From Salinispora oceanensis (GTDB lineage: Bacteria; Actinomycetota; Actinomycetes; Mycobacteriales; Micromonosporaceae): a stretch of 64,000 bases of DNA. Numbering within the stretch: position 1 is the stretch's first letter; each line of letters begins with the position of its first letter. Shown piece by piece: positions 7,863 through 16,444 of the stretch. The position numbers and the translations under genes are program-made. The stretch spans positions 4,487,424-4,551,423 of the forward strand of contig NZ_KB911579.1 of assembly GCF_000383575.1 (NCBI RefSeq), written 5' to 3'. A model generated the notes under the pieces. It made no database searches and had not been told where the DNA came from. It saw only the letters and a program-made list of their open reading frames with translations.

Positions 7863-8840
7863 TTAGCTCGCCATCCCGGCCCCCACCTCGTCGATCGCGT
7901 CGTCCACGGCATGGGCCAGGTCAACATCTGGCCCGGTTACCTCCGGCGCCGTTCGGGGTCGGGAGGTCGCCACCGTCAACACCGCGGTGGTGCGGTCGGA
8001 TTGACCGATCGAAGGCCCGCGTCCGGTCTGTCGTCGGAGCCGGTCGAGTCGGTCGAGCACGCGGCCGAGGTTCTCGGCGGGCAGCTCGACTGTCCGGAAC
8101 AGCCCGTGCCGGTCCCCGGACCAGTACGGGAGGCGGGCCAGCACCTCGCGCAGCTGCCCCTCGTCCAGGGGCGGGGTCGCGGACGTTGCTCCGATCACGC
8201 CTCCGCCGGGCTCGGGCGGGGCGAGTAGGTCCCGCAGCCCCTCCGGGACGTGCAGCGACTCGACCAGTCCGCCGTCTCGGTCGGCCAGCGCGGTGAGGGT
8301 GGCCGCCGCCTGGTAGCGGGCCTGTTCCGGGGTGCGGCCGCTGAGCCGGCCCACCTCGGCCAGGAATCCGGGTAGGTCGGAGCGGTCCTCGATACCGTCC
8401 ACCGGGGTGATGTCGTGCAGCCGGGTCGGTATGGCCGCGAGCAGCCGGCCGCGCTCGGCCACCCCCAGTGCGCGGGCCAGGGTCAGCACTGTCGCTGTCA
8501 CCCCCACCTTTGCGGTAGGGAAGTCAACTCCGGACCGCCGGCCGACCTCGGTCACCAGGTCCTGGTAGCCGATCGTGGCGGGGCGGGCGGGATCGCTGTC
8601 CGGGATGGGCCGTGAGTTATCCGGGGCACCGATCGGAGGCGGGGCGGGACCACCGCTGGTGCTGGTCGGTTTGTGTCGTCCCGCCGGAGCGGGCCCGTTG
8701 CGGCGCCGTTGGTCAAGACTGGTCAATTGTTTGGTGGCGCCCAGGCTGGCCCCGGTCGCGCTGGGCCGCTGTCCCTGGCTCCGGGCCTGCCGGGCGAGCG
8801 CCCGGCGGCGTTGGTTGTCGCCCTCCATCTGCTTGCGCAT
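7863..8840 (-). CDS. DUF2267 - pterin-4a-carbinolamine dehydratase-like fusion protein
   Basis: 325 residues in three parts: a basic, disordered N-terminus (about 1-85, starting MRKQMEGDNQRRRALARQ); a DUF2267 domain (about 90-205, IGYQDLVTEVGRRSGVDFPT to LHVPEGLRDLLAPP); and a C-terminal region from about 225 (LDEGQLREVLARLPYWSGDR, FRTVELPAENLGRVLDRLDR, VTGPDVDLAHAVDDAI) with the order of motifs of pterin-4a-carbinolamine dehydratase (PCD). In the PCD family catalysis needs three histidines; here only a late His (DLAHAVDD) is evident, so enzymatic function is doubtful. A SigB-type promoter lies upstream, as for the other DUF2267 gene. Confidence 0.72.
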   Translation of the reverse strand: MRKQMEGDNQRRRALARQARSQGQRPSATGASLGATKQLTSLDQRRRNGPAPAGRHKPTSTSGGPAPPPIGAPDNSRPIPDSDPARPATIGYQDLVTEVGRRSGVDFPTAKVGVTATVLTLARALGVAERGRLLAAIPTRLHDITPVDGIEDRSDLPGFLAEVGRLSGRTPEQARYQAAATLTALADRDGGLVESLHVPEGLRDLLAPPEPGGGVIGATSATPPLDEGQLREVLARLPYWSGDRHGLFRTVELPAENLGRVLDRLDRLRRQTGRGPSIGQSDRTTAVLTVATSRPRTAPEVTGPDVDLAHAVDDAIDEVGAGMAS

Positions 8841-8882
8841 GTGTCAACTCCTCCACTTCGGTTTTCGGCTGTCGCCAACTGC

Positions 8883-8908
8883 CTTCCCATCGCCAGCGAG
8901 CAGGAAAC
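8883..8908 (-). promoter_or_regulatory. SigB/SigF-type promoter of the DUF2267-PCD fusion
   Basis: On the minus strand GTTT (8908-8905), 16 bp and GGGAAG (8888-8883). The predicted start is about 8876, giving a 36-nt leader with GGAGGAG before the ATG. Confidence 0.6.
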
Positions 8909-9124
8909 AGAGCCGGGCCGGCGGCTCTCCCGGCCGGCGGCTGGGCCCGCGGCGGTGCCGGAGCCGGGCCGGCGGTGGCCGCTGTGTGGCAGGCCGGATT
9001 CGCCGCGACCACTGGGTCGCCGTGGGGATCCTCATCCGGCCGGGGTGATGGTCGCTCACCCGGTTGAGCCGGATGATCGCAGTGGACCGGTGGACTTCCG
9101 AGGTATGCGGAAGGGAAGGTCGTG

Positions 9125-9400
9125 ATGAAGCGGATCGTCGAGATCATCCCCGCCCGACCCGGCTGGTACGCGCGTTGGCGTCTGACGCCCGGCGGTACCC
9201 GTTGCTACCCGGTCAGCCTGTGGGTCCTGCTTGAGGAGACCGACGGCACCGGCCGGGAGGTGATCGGGGTGGACTGCGTCGGGCAGTGGCCTGGTGCGGA
9301 CGACAACGAGGCTGGCGGGGAGTTCATCCGCTACCTCTTCCAGACCCCGGAATCGGGAGCGCCGGCGGACGCCGAACAAGCGACGGTGGTGCCAGGGTGA
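9125..9400 (+). CDS. Small conserved-looking protein of unknown function
   Basis: A 91-residue protein rich in aromatic residues in its core (PGWYARWRL, CYPVSLWVLLEET, VGQWPGADD, FIRYLFQTPE) with an acidic middle. It looks like one small alpha/beta domain without membrane segments or known motifs. Codon third positions are strongly GC-biased, as in the real genes around it. The ATG at 9125 follows AAGGGAAGG; a GTG at 9122 is the only alternative. No function can be proposed. Confidence 0.6.
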   Translation: MKRIVEIIPARPGWYARWRLTPGGTRCYPVSLWVLLEETDGTGREVIGVDCVGQWPGADDNEAGGEFIRYLFQTPESGAPADAEQATVVPG

Positions 9401-9592
9401 GTAACTGGGCCCCGGCCTGCGGGCGGGCGGGGTAAGAGCGGGCGGGGCCGGGTGGTGGCGGCCCATCCGGTGTGTCGGAACGGGCGTTTCGTTCGAATGT
9501 TGAATATTTTTTCGGAACGTCCTCGGCGGTGCTCCCCGGGCACCGAGGATCGGTGGCGGGGATAGACGTACCAGCTGCCTGGGGGCGACAGT

Positions 9593-10078
9593 ATGAGGTT
9601 CTCCGTCGTAGACGTCGGTTACGACCAGCGGCAGGTCGATTCCTGCCTGAATGAGCTCGGGGTTCGGTTGAGCCGGTTGGCGGCACGCGCGGCGGGTGCC
9701 GCGGGGGCCGGACGGGAGTGGGACGAGATTCGCGAGGAAGCGGCGGGTCTGTGTGGGTTGCTCCAGCGGCTAGACCTCGGCGACGTGGCTCGGCGACCCG
9801 CCAACGCAGCTGATCGGGAGACGGCGGAGCGGGAGGCGGCCGAACTGCTCCTCCGAGCGCGACTGGAGTTCGACTCCGCCCGGGAGGAAGCTCGACGGGT
9901 GCGTGAGCAGGTCTACACCGAGGCGGTGCAGGCCCGCCGGGAGCTTGAGGCAGCGCTACACGCCCGACAGTGCCGCGCGGCCCGGGCCGACGAGATTCTC
10001 GGTGGCTGGGCGAAGGCGGTGCCGGCTGACACGCCGACCGCCGCCTCCGCCGTAGGGCCGGGCCGAGCCGCCCGCTGA
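9593..10078 (+). CDS. DivIVA-domain protein
   Basis: A 161-residue protein starting MRFSVVDVGYDQRQVDSCLNEL, which matches the short N-terminal DivIVA/Wag31 motif (F...V.RGYD..QVD.FL). The rest is a long helix with heptad spacing (about 75-145, rich in Glu, Ala and Arg), consistent with a coiled coil. DivIVA proteins mark curved membrane at poles and septa; this one is shorter than the essential Wag31 and its N-terminus lacks the usual lipid-binding loop, so it is probably an accessory paralogue. Upstream 9480-9520 is unusually AT-rich and may hold its promoter. Confidence 0.72.
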   Translation: MRFSVVDVGYDQRQVDSCLNELGVRLSRLAARAAGAAGAGREWDEIREEAAGLCGLLQRLDLGDVARRPANAADRETAEREAAELLLRARLEFDSAREEARRVREQVYTEAVQARRELEAALHARQCRAARADEILGGWAKAVPADTPTAASAVGPGRAAR

Positions 10079-10131
10079 GGACAGGCCGCCCGCTGGGGAC
10101 AGGCCGCCCATTGAGAGGGGACGAGACTCGG

Positions 10132-10983
10132 TCACGCCAACGCGCCGACGATCGTGGTCGCCCGGGTCTCGTGCTGGGCGTACGCGTCGGGGAAGGCTGA
10201 GACCTGGACCGACTGGGCTGCCCAGGCGACGCTCATCTCCTGCCAGCCGGGGATCTGCAGCAGCGCCTGGTAGAACGCCTTGGCCGCGTAGGTCGGAGTC
10301 ATCAGTTCGGCGATGCTGCCCCAGCCGCTGCTTGAGCGCTGCTGGAACAGGCCGACCGAGTCGTGGTCCCAGCCAACTGCCTCGTGCGGGTAGTTCTGTG
10401 ACTCCGGCACGCCGCCGTTGGCGTAGTTGAGCAAGGTGCTTTCCTGCATCGCGGTGGCGATGGCGACGATCAAACCACGACGCGGGATGTTCAGCTCGGT
10501 CCCAACATCGACAATTGTCTTTGCATTGTCCATCTGGGTCTGGGTGAGCCCGGCCACCGGTTGGGGCGGTGCGGGCTGGCTGGGCGTGGGCTCCGCCTCC
10601 TCTTCCTCCTCTTCCGCCTCCGCGGTCGGGCTGGCGGTTTCGGTCGGGCTGGGGCTCGCCGGGGTGGGGGTGGCGTCGGTGCGGAAGAGGGAGCGGGAGG
10701 AGCGTTCGGCGGCCTCAACCCGTTCCGCTGCCGCTTCGGCGACCGGGGTCTGCTCCGGCTGTTCGGGGGTCTGCCGTAGCCCGATGTAGGTGGCCGCGCC
10801 GAGGCAGCAGGTGAGGCCGGTGGCGAGAGCGACCCGGGCCGGGGTGGATGCCAGTAGGGCACGTAGCCCGCGGTGAGGGGCGCGGACGGGGGGGATCGGC
10901 CGTTCGGCGGAGGTCCTATCGGTTGATTGGGTGGCCGGATCGTCTTGGGTCGTCTGCTGGTCGAAGGTGTCGTCGGGGTGCAT
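10132..10983 (-). CDS. Membrane-anchored transglycosylase-like envelope protein
   Basis: 283 residues. About 45 cytosolic residues are followed by one membrane segment (VALATGLTCCLGAATYIGL, 51-69), a Pro/Glu/Thr-rich extracytoplasmic linker with a run of seven glutamates, and a C-terminal globular domain from about 145 (MDNAKTIVDVGTELNIPRRG, AIATAMQESTLLNYANGG, DHDSVGLFQQRSSSGWGS, AWAAQSVQVSAFPDAYAQH). The MQEST glutamate and the SVGLFQQR segment are like those of lysozyme-fold domains fused to actinobacterial peptidoglycan hydrolases. It probably acts on, or binds, peptidoglycan outside the membrane. Catalysis is unproven. Confidence 0.7.
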   Translation of the reverse strand: MHPDDTFDQQTTQDDPATQSTDRTSAERPIPPVRAPHRGLRALLASTPARVALATGLTCCLGAATYIGLRQTPEQPEQTPVAEAAAERVEAAERSSRSLFRTDATPTPASPSPTETASPTAEAEEEEEEAEPTPSQPAPPQPVAGLTQTQMDNAKTIVDVGTELNIPRRGLIVAIATAMQESTLLNYANGGVPESQNYPHEAVGWDHDSVGLFQQRSSSGWGSIAELMTPTYAAKAFYQALLQIPGWQEMSVAWAAQSVQVSAFPDAYAQHETRATTIVGALA

Positions 10984-11285
10984 CCGCCGAGGCTAGAAAG
11001 CGGATCGCTCACTGCCATCGGTCCGATTAGTGGGGCGCGTCACTATTTGCGCCAAAGTTCGGATGGGGTGGATGAGGCCCGGGGAAACCTCACAAACCTC
11101 AGCTATCTCTAATATCCGAAATGAGCTATCAAGTACGCCGAAAAGTTACAAGTTTCCGATCTTGCCGGGTGGGTGGAGCCGAGCGTGAGGCCCTCCTCCG
11201 AAAGGATGAACATAGGTGGGGCGTACGGCTGTTCGCGGGGTCGGTCAGGGTGCTGATCCGACTCTCCGGCTCGCTGTGAGCTGTC
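10984..11285. other. 302-bp intergenic region, probable promoter of the transglycosylase-like gene
   Basis: It lies between two leftward genes. 11085-11155 is AT-rich and on the minus strand carries TTGATA (11132-11127) and TAGAGAT (11111-11105), a loose -35/-10 pair. No gene or RNA was recognised. Confidence 0.4.
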
Positions 11286-11711
11286 TCAGTGCCGGCCGTT
11301 GTCGGTCAGCGCCACCGTCAGGTGATGTCGGCTCGCATCCTCGGTGGAGAAGGGCCAGAGTCGGTCCGCGTGTTCTACCAGGTCCGCCAGTTGTTGGCGG
11401 GTCAGTCCGGCCGACGAGATGGAGGCGCTCACGTCGGCTCGGTAGCGGCCGTCGTCGTCTCGACCGAGCTTCGCCTCGGCCCGTACCTGGACCGTGTGTG
11501 CCTCGTCGGTGATTTCGCCGGCTGCCTCCACCGCGGCGTGGTGTAGGCAGGAGGCGAAGGCGGCAGCGAGCAACTGCGACGGGCTCAGCCCGGTGCAGTG
11601 CGGAGCCAGTGGGGATGCCAGGGCGGTGGAGAGCCCACCATCCTCGGTCCGGACGTGTCCGCCCTCCGCTGTTGCGGTGGCTGTCTCGTTCAGCCAGGAG
11701 CTGTGGGCCAT
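11286..11711 (-). CDS. OsmC/Ohr-family protein lacking the second cysteine
   Basis: A 141-residue Ohr-type protein. Ohr enzymes reduce organic and fatty-acid hydroperoxides with two cysteines. The first is present in AAAFASCLHHAAVEAAGE. The position of the second, normally within VCPYS, reads DRLWPFSTEDASRHH, so Cys is replaced by Trp. The family segment TGLSPSQLLAAAFASC fits Ohr's NPEQLFAAGYAAC. Loss of the second Cys suggests an altered mechanism or a binding role. The start at 11711 follows GGGAGGAAC; the frame is open upstream through a tandem repeat. A SigB-type promoter sits 28-52 bp upstream. Confidence 0.78.
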   Translation of the reverse strand: MAHSSWLNETATATAEGGHVRTEDGGLSTALASPLAPHCTGLSPSQLLAAAFASCLHHAAVEAAGEITDEAHTVQVRAEAKLGRDDDGRYRADVSASISSAGLTRQQLADLVEHADRLWPFSTEDASRHHLTVALTDNGRH

Positions 11712-11738
11712 CGCGTTCCTCCCGTCACTGGCCCGGGG

Positions 11739-11763
11739 GTACCCAGCTCTCGGCCCGCGAAAC
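11739..11763 (-). promoter_or_regulatory. SigB/SigF-type promoter of the Ohr-like gene
   Basis: On the minus strand GTTT (11763-11760), 15 bp and GGGTAC (11744-11739). The predicted start about 11732 leaves a 21-nt leader. Confidence 0.7.
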
Positions 11764-11764
11764 C

Positions 11765-11825
11765 GTGTTCCGGGCATGGGAGAGAAGCTCAGAAGCGGTG
11801 TTCCGGGCACGGGAGAGAAGCTCAG
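11765..11825. repeat. Two tandem copies of a 33-bp unit
   Basis: GTGTTCCGGGCAYGGGAGAG plus AAGCTCAG occurs at 11765-11792 and 11798-11825 with one mismatch. It lies directly upstream (on the minus strand) of the -35 element of the Ohr-like gene's promoter. Confidence 0.8.
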
Positions 11826-11949
11826 GGGCGGGCTGGCTTGACCCCGCCGGTCCGCTTCGGGGCCTTCCGGAGAATGTCCGAGTAGCCTGCACAGCGGAGG
11901 CACAGGAACCGCACAACCGCCCTACAGCGTGGGCATCCAGGATGAGGCC

Positions 11950-12696
11950 ATGATGACCAACGAGCAGGTGGGGCCAGCACGGGCTGACCTCCGCCGCCCC
12001 GACGGCCAGCCCGTGCGTGTCCTGGTCGTTGACGACGAGTCCACCCTGTCTGACCTGCTGTCGATGGCGCTGCGCTACGAGGGTTGGCAGGTGCGGACCG
12101 CCGGCAATGGGGCGGCGGCGTTGAGTACGGCCCGACAGTTCCAGCCGGACGCCGTGGTTCTCGACGTGATGCTGCCCGACCTGGACGGCTTCGCGGTGCT
12201 GCGTCGCCTGCGCGAGGTGGCTCCGACTGTGCCGGTGCTCTTCCTGACCGCACGGGATGCGGTCGAGGACCGGATCGCCGGGTTGACCGTCGGCGGTGAT
12301 GACTATGTGACCAAGCCGTTCAGCCTGGAAGAGGTGATCGCCCGCCTGCGGGCGCTGCTGCGTCGCTCCGGCTTCGCGATCGCCGCCCGGCAGGAGGCGG
12401 TGCTCACCGTCGGTGACCTTTCCCTTGACGAGGACAGCCACGAGGTGAGTCGGGGCGGGCAGTTGATCACACTCACCGCCACCGAGTTCGAGTTGCTGCG
12501 TTATCTCATGCGTAACCCGCGCCGGGTGCTCAGCAAGGCGCAGATCCTGGACCGGGTGTGGAACTACGACTTCGGGGGTCAGGCCAACGTGGTCGAGCTG
12601 TATATCTCGTACCTGCGCAAGAAGATCGACGTCGGCCGCGCGCCGATGATTCACACCCTGCGCGGGGCGGGCTATGTGCTCAAGCCCGCCGACTGA
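11950..12696 (+). CDS. OmpR-family response regulator
   Basis: A 248-residue DNA-binding response regulator. The receiver domain (about 22-140) has VRVLVVDDESTLSDLLSMAL, the phosphoacceptor Asp in AVVLDVMLPDLDGFAVLRR, and the Lys of YVTKPFSLEEV. The winged-helix effector follows (LTATEFELLRYLMRNPRRV, VWNYDFGGQANVVELYISYL, RGAGYVLKP). It resembles MprA/TrcR-type regulators. The ATG at 11950 follows GGATGAGG; ATG at 11953 is equally possible. It overlaps the histidine kinase gene by 23 bp and is probably cotranscribed with it and with the glycosyltransferases downstream. Confidence 0.92.
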   Translation: MMTNEQVGPARADLRRPDGQPVRVLVVDDESTLSDLLSMALRYEGWQVRTAGNGAAALSTARQFQPDAVVLDVMLPDLDGFAVLRRLREVAPTVPVLFLTARDAVEDRIAGLTVGGDDYVTKPFSLEEVIARLRALLRRSGFAIAARQEAVLTVGDLSLDEDSHEVSRGGQLITLTATEFELLRYLMRNPRRVLSKAQILDRVWNYDFGGQANVVELYISYLRKKIDVGRAPMIHTLRGAGYVLKPAD

Positions 12697-14152
12697 ACGG
12701 GTCGGCCGGCGACGATGGCTGGCCGGTCGGTCCCTGTGGACGCGGCTGGTGGTTATCCTGGTTGCCCTGCTGGCCGTGGTCAGCGTCGGTATCGGCAGCA
12801 TCACCACCGTCGCCCTGCGGGACTTCCTGACCGACCGGATCGACCGGCAGCTCAGACTCGACGCGGGACCTCGCCGCTTCGTTTCGTCTCCGCCTCGCCC
12901 CACCAAGGAGGAGCTGGAGGTTTCGCCGGGCATGGAAGTGGGCTCCGTCGTCGCGCAGCTTCGCGATGGCCGGGTGGTCGAGGCCCGAATCCAGACCGAG
13001 GCGCGGGAGGGCGGGGAATGGATCCCGTCTGAGAAGGTGGCGGCGCTGGGCGTACTGCTGCCAAACGCCGGCCCCCGCACCGTGGACCTGGGCGGTCTGG
13101 GGGAGTACCGGGCCATCGCCCGGCAGTGGGGTGACGGCGAGGTGACCGCGTTCGCCCTACCCCTAGCCGAGGTGCAGGAAACGGTGATGCGGATCGTCGT
13201 CGCCCAGGCCGGTGTCGCCGGCACCGGGCTCGTCGTCGCCGGCACCACGGGCGCGCTCATGGTCCGGCGTACCCTGCGTCCGCTGCGGCGGGTCGCCGCT
13301 ACCGCACGCAGCGTCAGTGAACTCCCGTTGGACCGGGGCGAGGTGACGCTGCCGGTCCGGGTGCCAGAACCCGACACCGATCCCCGTACCGAGGTGGGCC
13401 AGGTCGGTGCCGCGCTTAATCGGATGCTCGGGCACGTCGCCGCCGCGCTCGCCGCGCGGCAGGCCAGCGAGACGCGGGTACGTCAGTTCGTCGCCGACGC
13501 GAGTCACGAACTGCGGACGCCACTGGCCGCCATCCGTGGCTATGCGGAGGTGGCACGGCGCGGTCGGGACCGGGTGCCGCCCGACGTGGCACACGCCCTA
13601 CGCCGCGTCGAGTCCGAGAGCACCAGGATGACTGGTCTGGTGGAGGACCTGTTGCTGCTCGCCCGGCTCGACTCGGGTCGTCCTCTCGCCGTCGCGCCGG
13701 TGGACCTCTCCGCTTTAGTCGTGGACGCGGTCAGCGACGCGCACGTGGCCGGGCCCGAGCACCGTTGGCAACTCGACCTGCCAGAGCAGCAGATCGGCGT
13801 GCCGGGTGACGCGGCCCGGCTGCACCAGGTGGTGGCCAACCTGCTGGCCAACGCCCGGGTGCACACCCCGGCCGGCACCACGGTCACCACCAGCCTCGCT
13901 GTCGAGCCGGACGCGGCGGTGCTCCGGGTCGCCGATGACGGACCGGGTATCCCGCAGGACCTTCAACCGGAGGTCTTCGAGCGCTTCGCCCGTGGCGACA
14001 GCTCGCGGTCACGGTCGCACGGCAGTACCGGGTTGGGGCTCGCCATCGTCGCGGCCGTGGTGGACGCCCACCACGGAGCGGTGTCGGTACGCAGCCAACC
14101 CGGCCAGACCGTGTTCACCGTACGGCTGCCGAATTCCACAGCGGAGACATAG
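12674..14152 (+). CDS. Sensor histidine kinase, partner of the OmpR-type regulator
   Basis: A 492-residue membrane kinase. A first membrane segment (LVVILVALLAVVSVGIGSIT, about 25-45), a periplasmic domain of about 140 residues and a second segment (AGVAGTGLVVAGTTGAL) are followed by HAMP, the H-box FVADASHELRTPLAAIRGY, the N-box HQVVANLLANARVHTP, and the G boxes DDGPGIPQ and GSTGLGLAI. It should phosphorylate the regulator encoded just upstream. The GTG at 12674 lies inside the regulator gene; no later in-frame start precedes the first membrane segment, so coupled translation is likely. Confidence 0.92.
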   Translation: MCSSPPTERVGRRRWLAGRSLWTRLVVILVALLAVVSVGIGSITTVALRDFLTDRIDRQLRLDAGPRRFVSSPPRPTKEELEVSPGMEVGSVVAQLRDGRVVEARIQTEAREGGEWIPSEKVAALGVLLPNAGPRTVDLGGLGEYRAIARQWGDGEVTAFALPLAEVQETVMRIVVAQAGVAGTGLVVAGTTGALMVRRTLRPLRRVAATARSVSELPLDRGEVTLPVRVPEPDTDPRTEVGQVGAALNRMLGHVAAALAARQASETRVRQFVADASHELRTPLAAIRGYAEVARRGRDRVPPDVAHALRRVESESTRMTGLVEDLLLLARLDSGRPLAVAPVDLSALVVDAVSDAHVAGPEHRWQLDLPEQQIGVPGDAARLHQVVANLLANARVHTPAGTTVTTSLAVEPDAAVLRVADDGPGIPQDLQPEVFERFARGDSSRSRSHGSTGLGLAIVAAVVDAHHGAVSVRSQPGQTVFTVRLPNSTAET

Positions 14153-14197
14153 CGCACCCATGGGGGCCGTGCAGCCCCGCCGGCCAGGCTTTCCGCC

Positions 14198-16444
14198 ATG
14201 GACAGAACCGAGACGACCTACGGGACCCATGCGGCCGCTCCGGCGGTGGGCGTCGCCCGAACGGCGTCGACAGAACCGGAGGCGCAGCCGGACTCCACCC
14301 CACATCAGCCGGCCCGCTGGGCTCTCCCCTGCCTCGGCGGGCTGTTGCTCGCTACCGCCGGGCTCTACCTGTGGGGGCTCGACGTCTCCGGCTGGGCGAA
14401 CGCCTACTACTCGGCGGCGGCGCAGGCCGGCGCGCAGAACTGGACCGCCTTCTTCTACGGCTCGTTCGATGCCGCCAACTCCATCACCGTTGACAAGACG
14501 CCCGCTGCGCTGTGGTTGATGGCGCTTTCGGTGCGGCTGTTCGGCCTGAACAGCTGGGCGGTGCTGCTGCCGCAGGCGCTGTGCGGGGTGGCCGCGGTCG
14601 CGGTGCTCTACGCCACGGTGCGGCGTTGGCACGGCCCGGCAGCAGGGCTGATCGCTGGCGCGGTCCTCGCCGTCACGCCGGTGGCCACGCTGATGTTCCG
14701 GTTCAACAACCCGGACGCGTTGCTGGTCCTGCTGCTGGTCGCGGCCGCCTACGCCACCGTCCGGGCGGTCGAGACGGCTGCCACGCGCTGGCTCGTGCTT
14801 GCCGGCGTGCTGGTTGGGCTCGGCTTCCTTACGAAGATGCTGCAGGCGTTTCTGGTGGTACCGGTGCTCGCCGGCGTCTATCTGCTGGCCGCGCCGACCG
14901 GGCTCGGCCGGCGGATCCGCCAGACCCTGCTGGCCGGCTTCGCAGTCGTGCTGTCGGCCGGATGGTGGGTGGCCATCGTCGAGTTGGTCCCTTCCGGCGC
15001 TCGCCCGTATGTCGGCGGCTCGCAGACCGACAGTGTGCTTGAGCTGACCCTCGGCTACAACGGTCTCGGCCGCATCACCGGCCGCGAGGAGGGCAGCGTG
15101 GGGCGGCCCGACGGAGGGGGCTTCGGTGACGGGACCGGCCTGCTGCGCATGTTCGACGACCGGGTTGGCGGGCAGATCGCTTGGCTGTTGCCCGCCGCGC
15201 TGATCCTGCTCGTGGTCGGCTTGCTGGTGGTCGGGCGGGCTGCGCGGACCGATCGGACTCGCGCCGGGCTGCTGCTTTGGGGCGGCTGGTTGCTAGTCAC
15301 CGGTGCAATTTTTAGCTTTATGTCCGGAATTTTCCACGAGTACTACACCGTGGCCCTGGCGCCGGCGGTCGGTGCCCTGGTCGGGATCGGTGTCACGCTG
15401 CTGTGGCGGGTGCGGTCGGCTCCGCCCGGCACTGTCTGGCGTCGGCAGCCCCACGCCGCTACCGCCATCCTGGCCGGGGTCCTGGCCGTCACCGTGGGAT
15501 GGTCCTGGCTGCTGCTGGCTCGCAGCCCGGACTGGTATCCGTGGTTGCGTACCACGATCCTGGTGGGCGGCCTCGTGGCGGCGGCGCTGCTGGCGCTCAG
15601 TCCTCGGCTGCCTCGATCAGTTGGGGCGGCGGTACTTTCGCTGGGCGCCGCGGCGGCCCTCGCCGGGCCGGTGGCGTACTCGGTGCACGCCGCAGCGACG
15701 GCGCACAACGGTGGCGTTCCCACCGCGGGCCCCGCAGTGGCTGGCGGTGTCGGCACCCGACCGGGTGGCCCGGGGGGCGGCCCCGGGACCCCGGGTGGCG
15801 GGCAGCCCGCCGGCGTCGGACCGGATCGACAACCCGGTGCGGCGCTCAACGGCCGCCAGCCGGGTCAGTCGGGTCGGCCAGGCCAGTCGGGTCAGTCGGG
15901 CCAGTCGGGCCAGCCAGGTCAGCCAGGTCAGTCGGGCCAGTCGGGCCAGTCGGGCCAGCCAGGTCAGCCAGGTCAGTCGGGCCAGTCGGGTCAGCCAGGC
16001 CAGCCGGGTCAGTCGGGCCAGTCGGGTCAGCCGGGTGGGCTCGGTCAGGACAACCAGCCGGGCGGTAACGGCGGGCTGTTGGATGCCCGCGTTCCCAGCG
16101 CGCAACTGCGCGAGCTCCTCGAACGCGACAGCGACAGCTACACCTGGGTCGCGGCCACGGTGGGTGCGAACAACGCCGCCGGCTACCAGCTGGCCACCGG
16201 TGATCCGGTGCTGCCGGTCGGCGGGTTCAACGGCACCGACCCCTCTCCGACCGTCGCGGAGTTCCAGCGCTACGTCACTGACGGAGAGATCCATTGGTTC
16301 ATCGGCGGGGGTGGCTTCCGGGGCGCCAACGGCGGCAGCTCCGCCTCCTCCGAGATCGCCGCCTGGGTGGCGGAGACGTTCGAGGCGCGAACCGTGGACG
16401 GAATCACTATCTACGACCTGAGCAGCAAGGGAGCGGAAGCATGA
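14198..16444 (+). CDS. GT39-type membrane glycosyltransferase with Gln/Gly/Ser/Pro repeat
   Basis: A 748-residue polytopic protein of the GT39/ArnT-like superfamily that should transfer a sugar from a polyprenyl-phosphate donor to an outer-face acceptor. The first loop has the acidic DVSGWANAYYSAAAQAG segment, and VDKTPAALWLMALSVRLFG is a family motif. About ten membrane segments run to residue 500. Residues about 545-620 are low complexity, built of GQSGQSGQP units (DNA 15850-16035), followed by a globular C-terminal domain (LLDARVPSAQLRELLERD to GITIYDLSSKG). The stop overlaps the start of the next gene, which probably makes its lipid-linked donor. Confidence 0.88.
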   Translation: MDRTETTYGTHAAAPAVGVARTASTEPEAQPDSTPHQPARWALPCLGGLLLATAGLYLWGLDVSGWANAYYSAAAQAGAQNWTAFFYGSFDAANSITVDKTPAALWLMALSVRLFGLNSWAVLLPQALCGVAAVAVLYATVRRWHGPAAGLIAGAVLAVTPVATLMFRFNNPDALLVLLLVAAAYATVRAVETAATRWLVLAGVLVGLGFLTKMLQAFLVVPVLAGVYLLAAPTGLGRRIRQTLLAGFAVVLSAGWWVAIVELVPSGARPYVGGSQTDSVLELTLGYNGLGRITGREEGSVGRPDGGGFGDGTGLLRMFDDRVGGQIAWLLPAALILLVVGLLVVGRAARTDRTRAGLLLWGGWLLVTGAIFSFMSGIFHEYYTVALAPAVGALVGIGVTLLWRVRSAPPGTVWRRQPHAATAILAGVLAVTVGWSWLLLARSPDWYPWLRTTILVGGLVAAALLALSPRLPRSVGAAVLSLGAAAALAGPVAYSVHAAATAHNGGVPTAGPAVAGGVGTRPGGPGGGPGTPGGGQPAGVGPDRQPGAALNGRQPGQSGRPGQSGQSGQSGQPGQPGQSGQSGQSGQPGQPGQSGQSGQPGQPGQSGQSGQPGGLGQDNQPGGNGGLLDARVPSAQLRELLERDSDSYTWVAATVGANNAAGYQLATGDPVLPVGGFNGTDPSPTVAEFQRYVTDGEIHWFIGGGGFRGANGGSSASSEIAAWVAETFEARTVDGITIYDLSSKGAEA
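15850..16035 (+). repeat. Short tandem repeat coding GQS/GQP tripeptides
   Basis: About twenty 9-bp units of the type GGYCAGTCG or GGYCAGCCA, inside the GT39 gene. They encode a flexible, neutral linker between the membrane part and the extracytoplasmic domain. Unit number is likely to vary among strains. Confidence 0.85.

Noticed and set aside
11725..13377. 550-codon open frame on the minus strand
   Set aside because: It is antisense to the response regulator and histidine kinase, whose motifs are complete.
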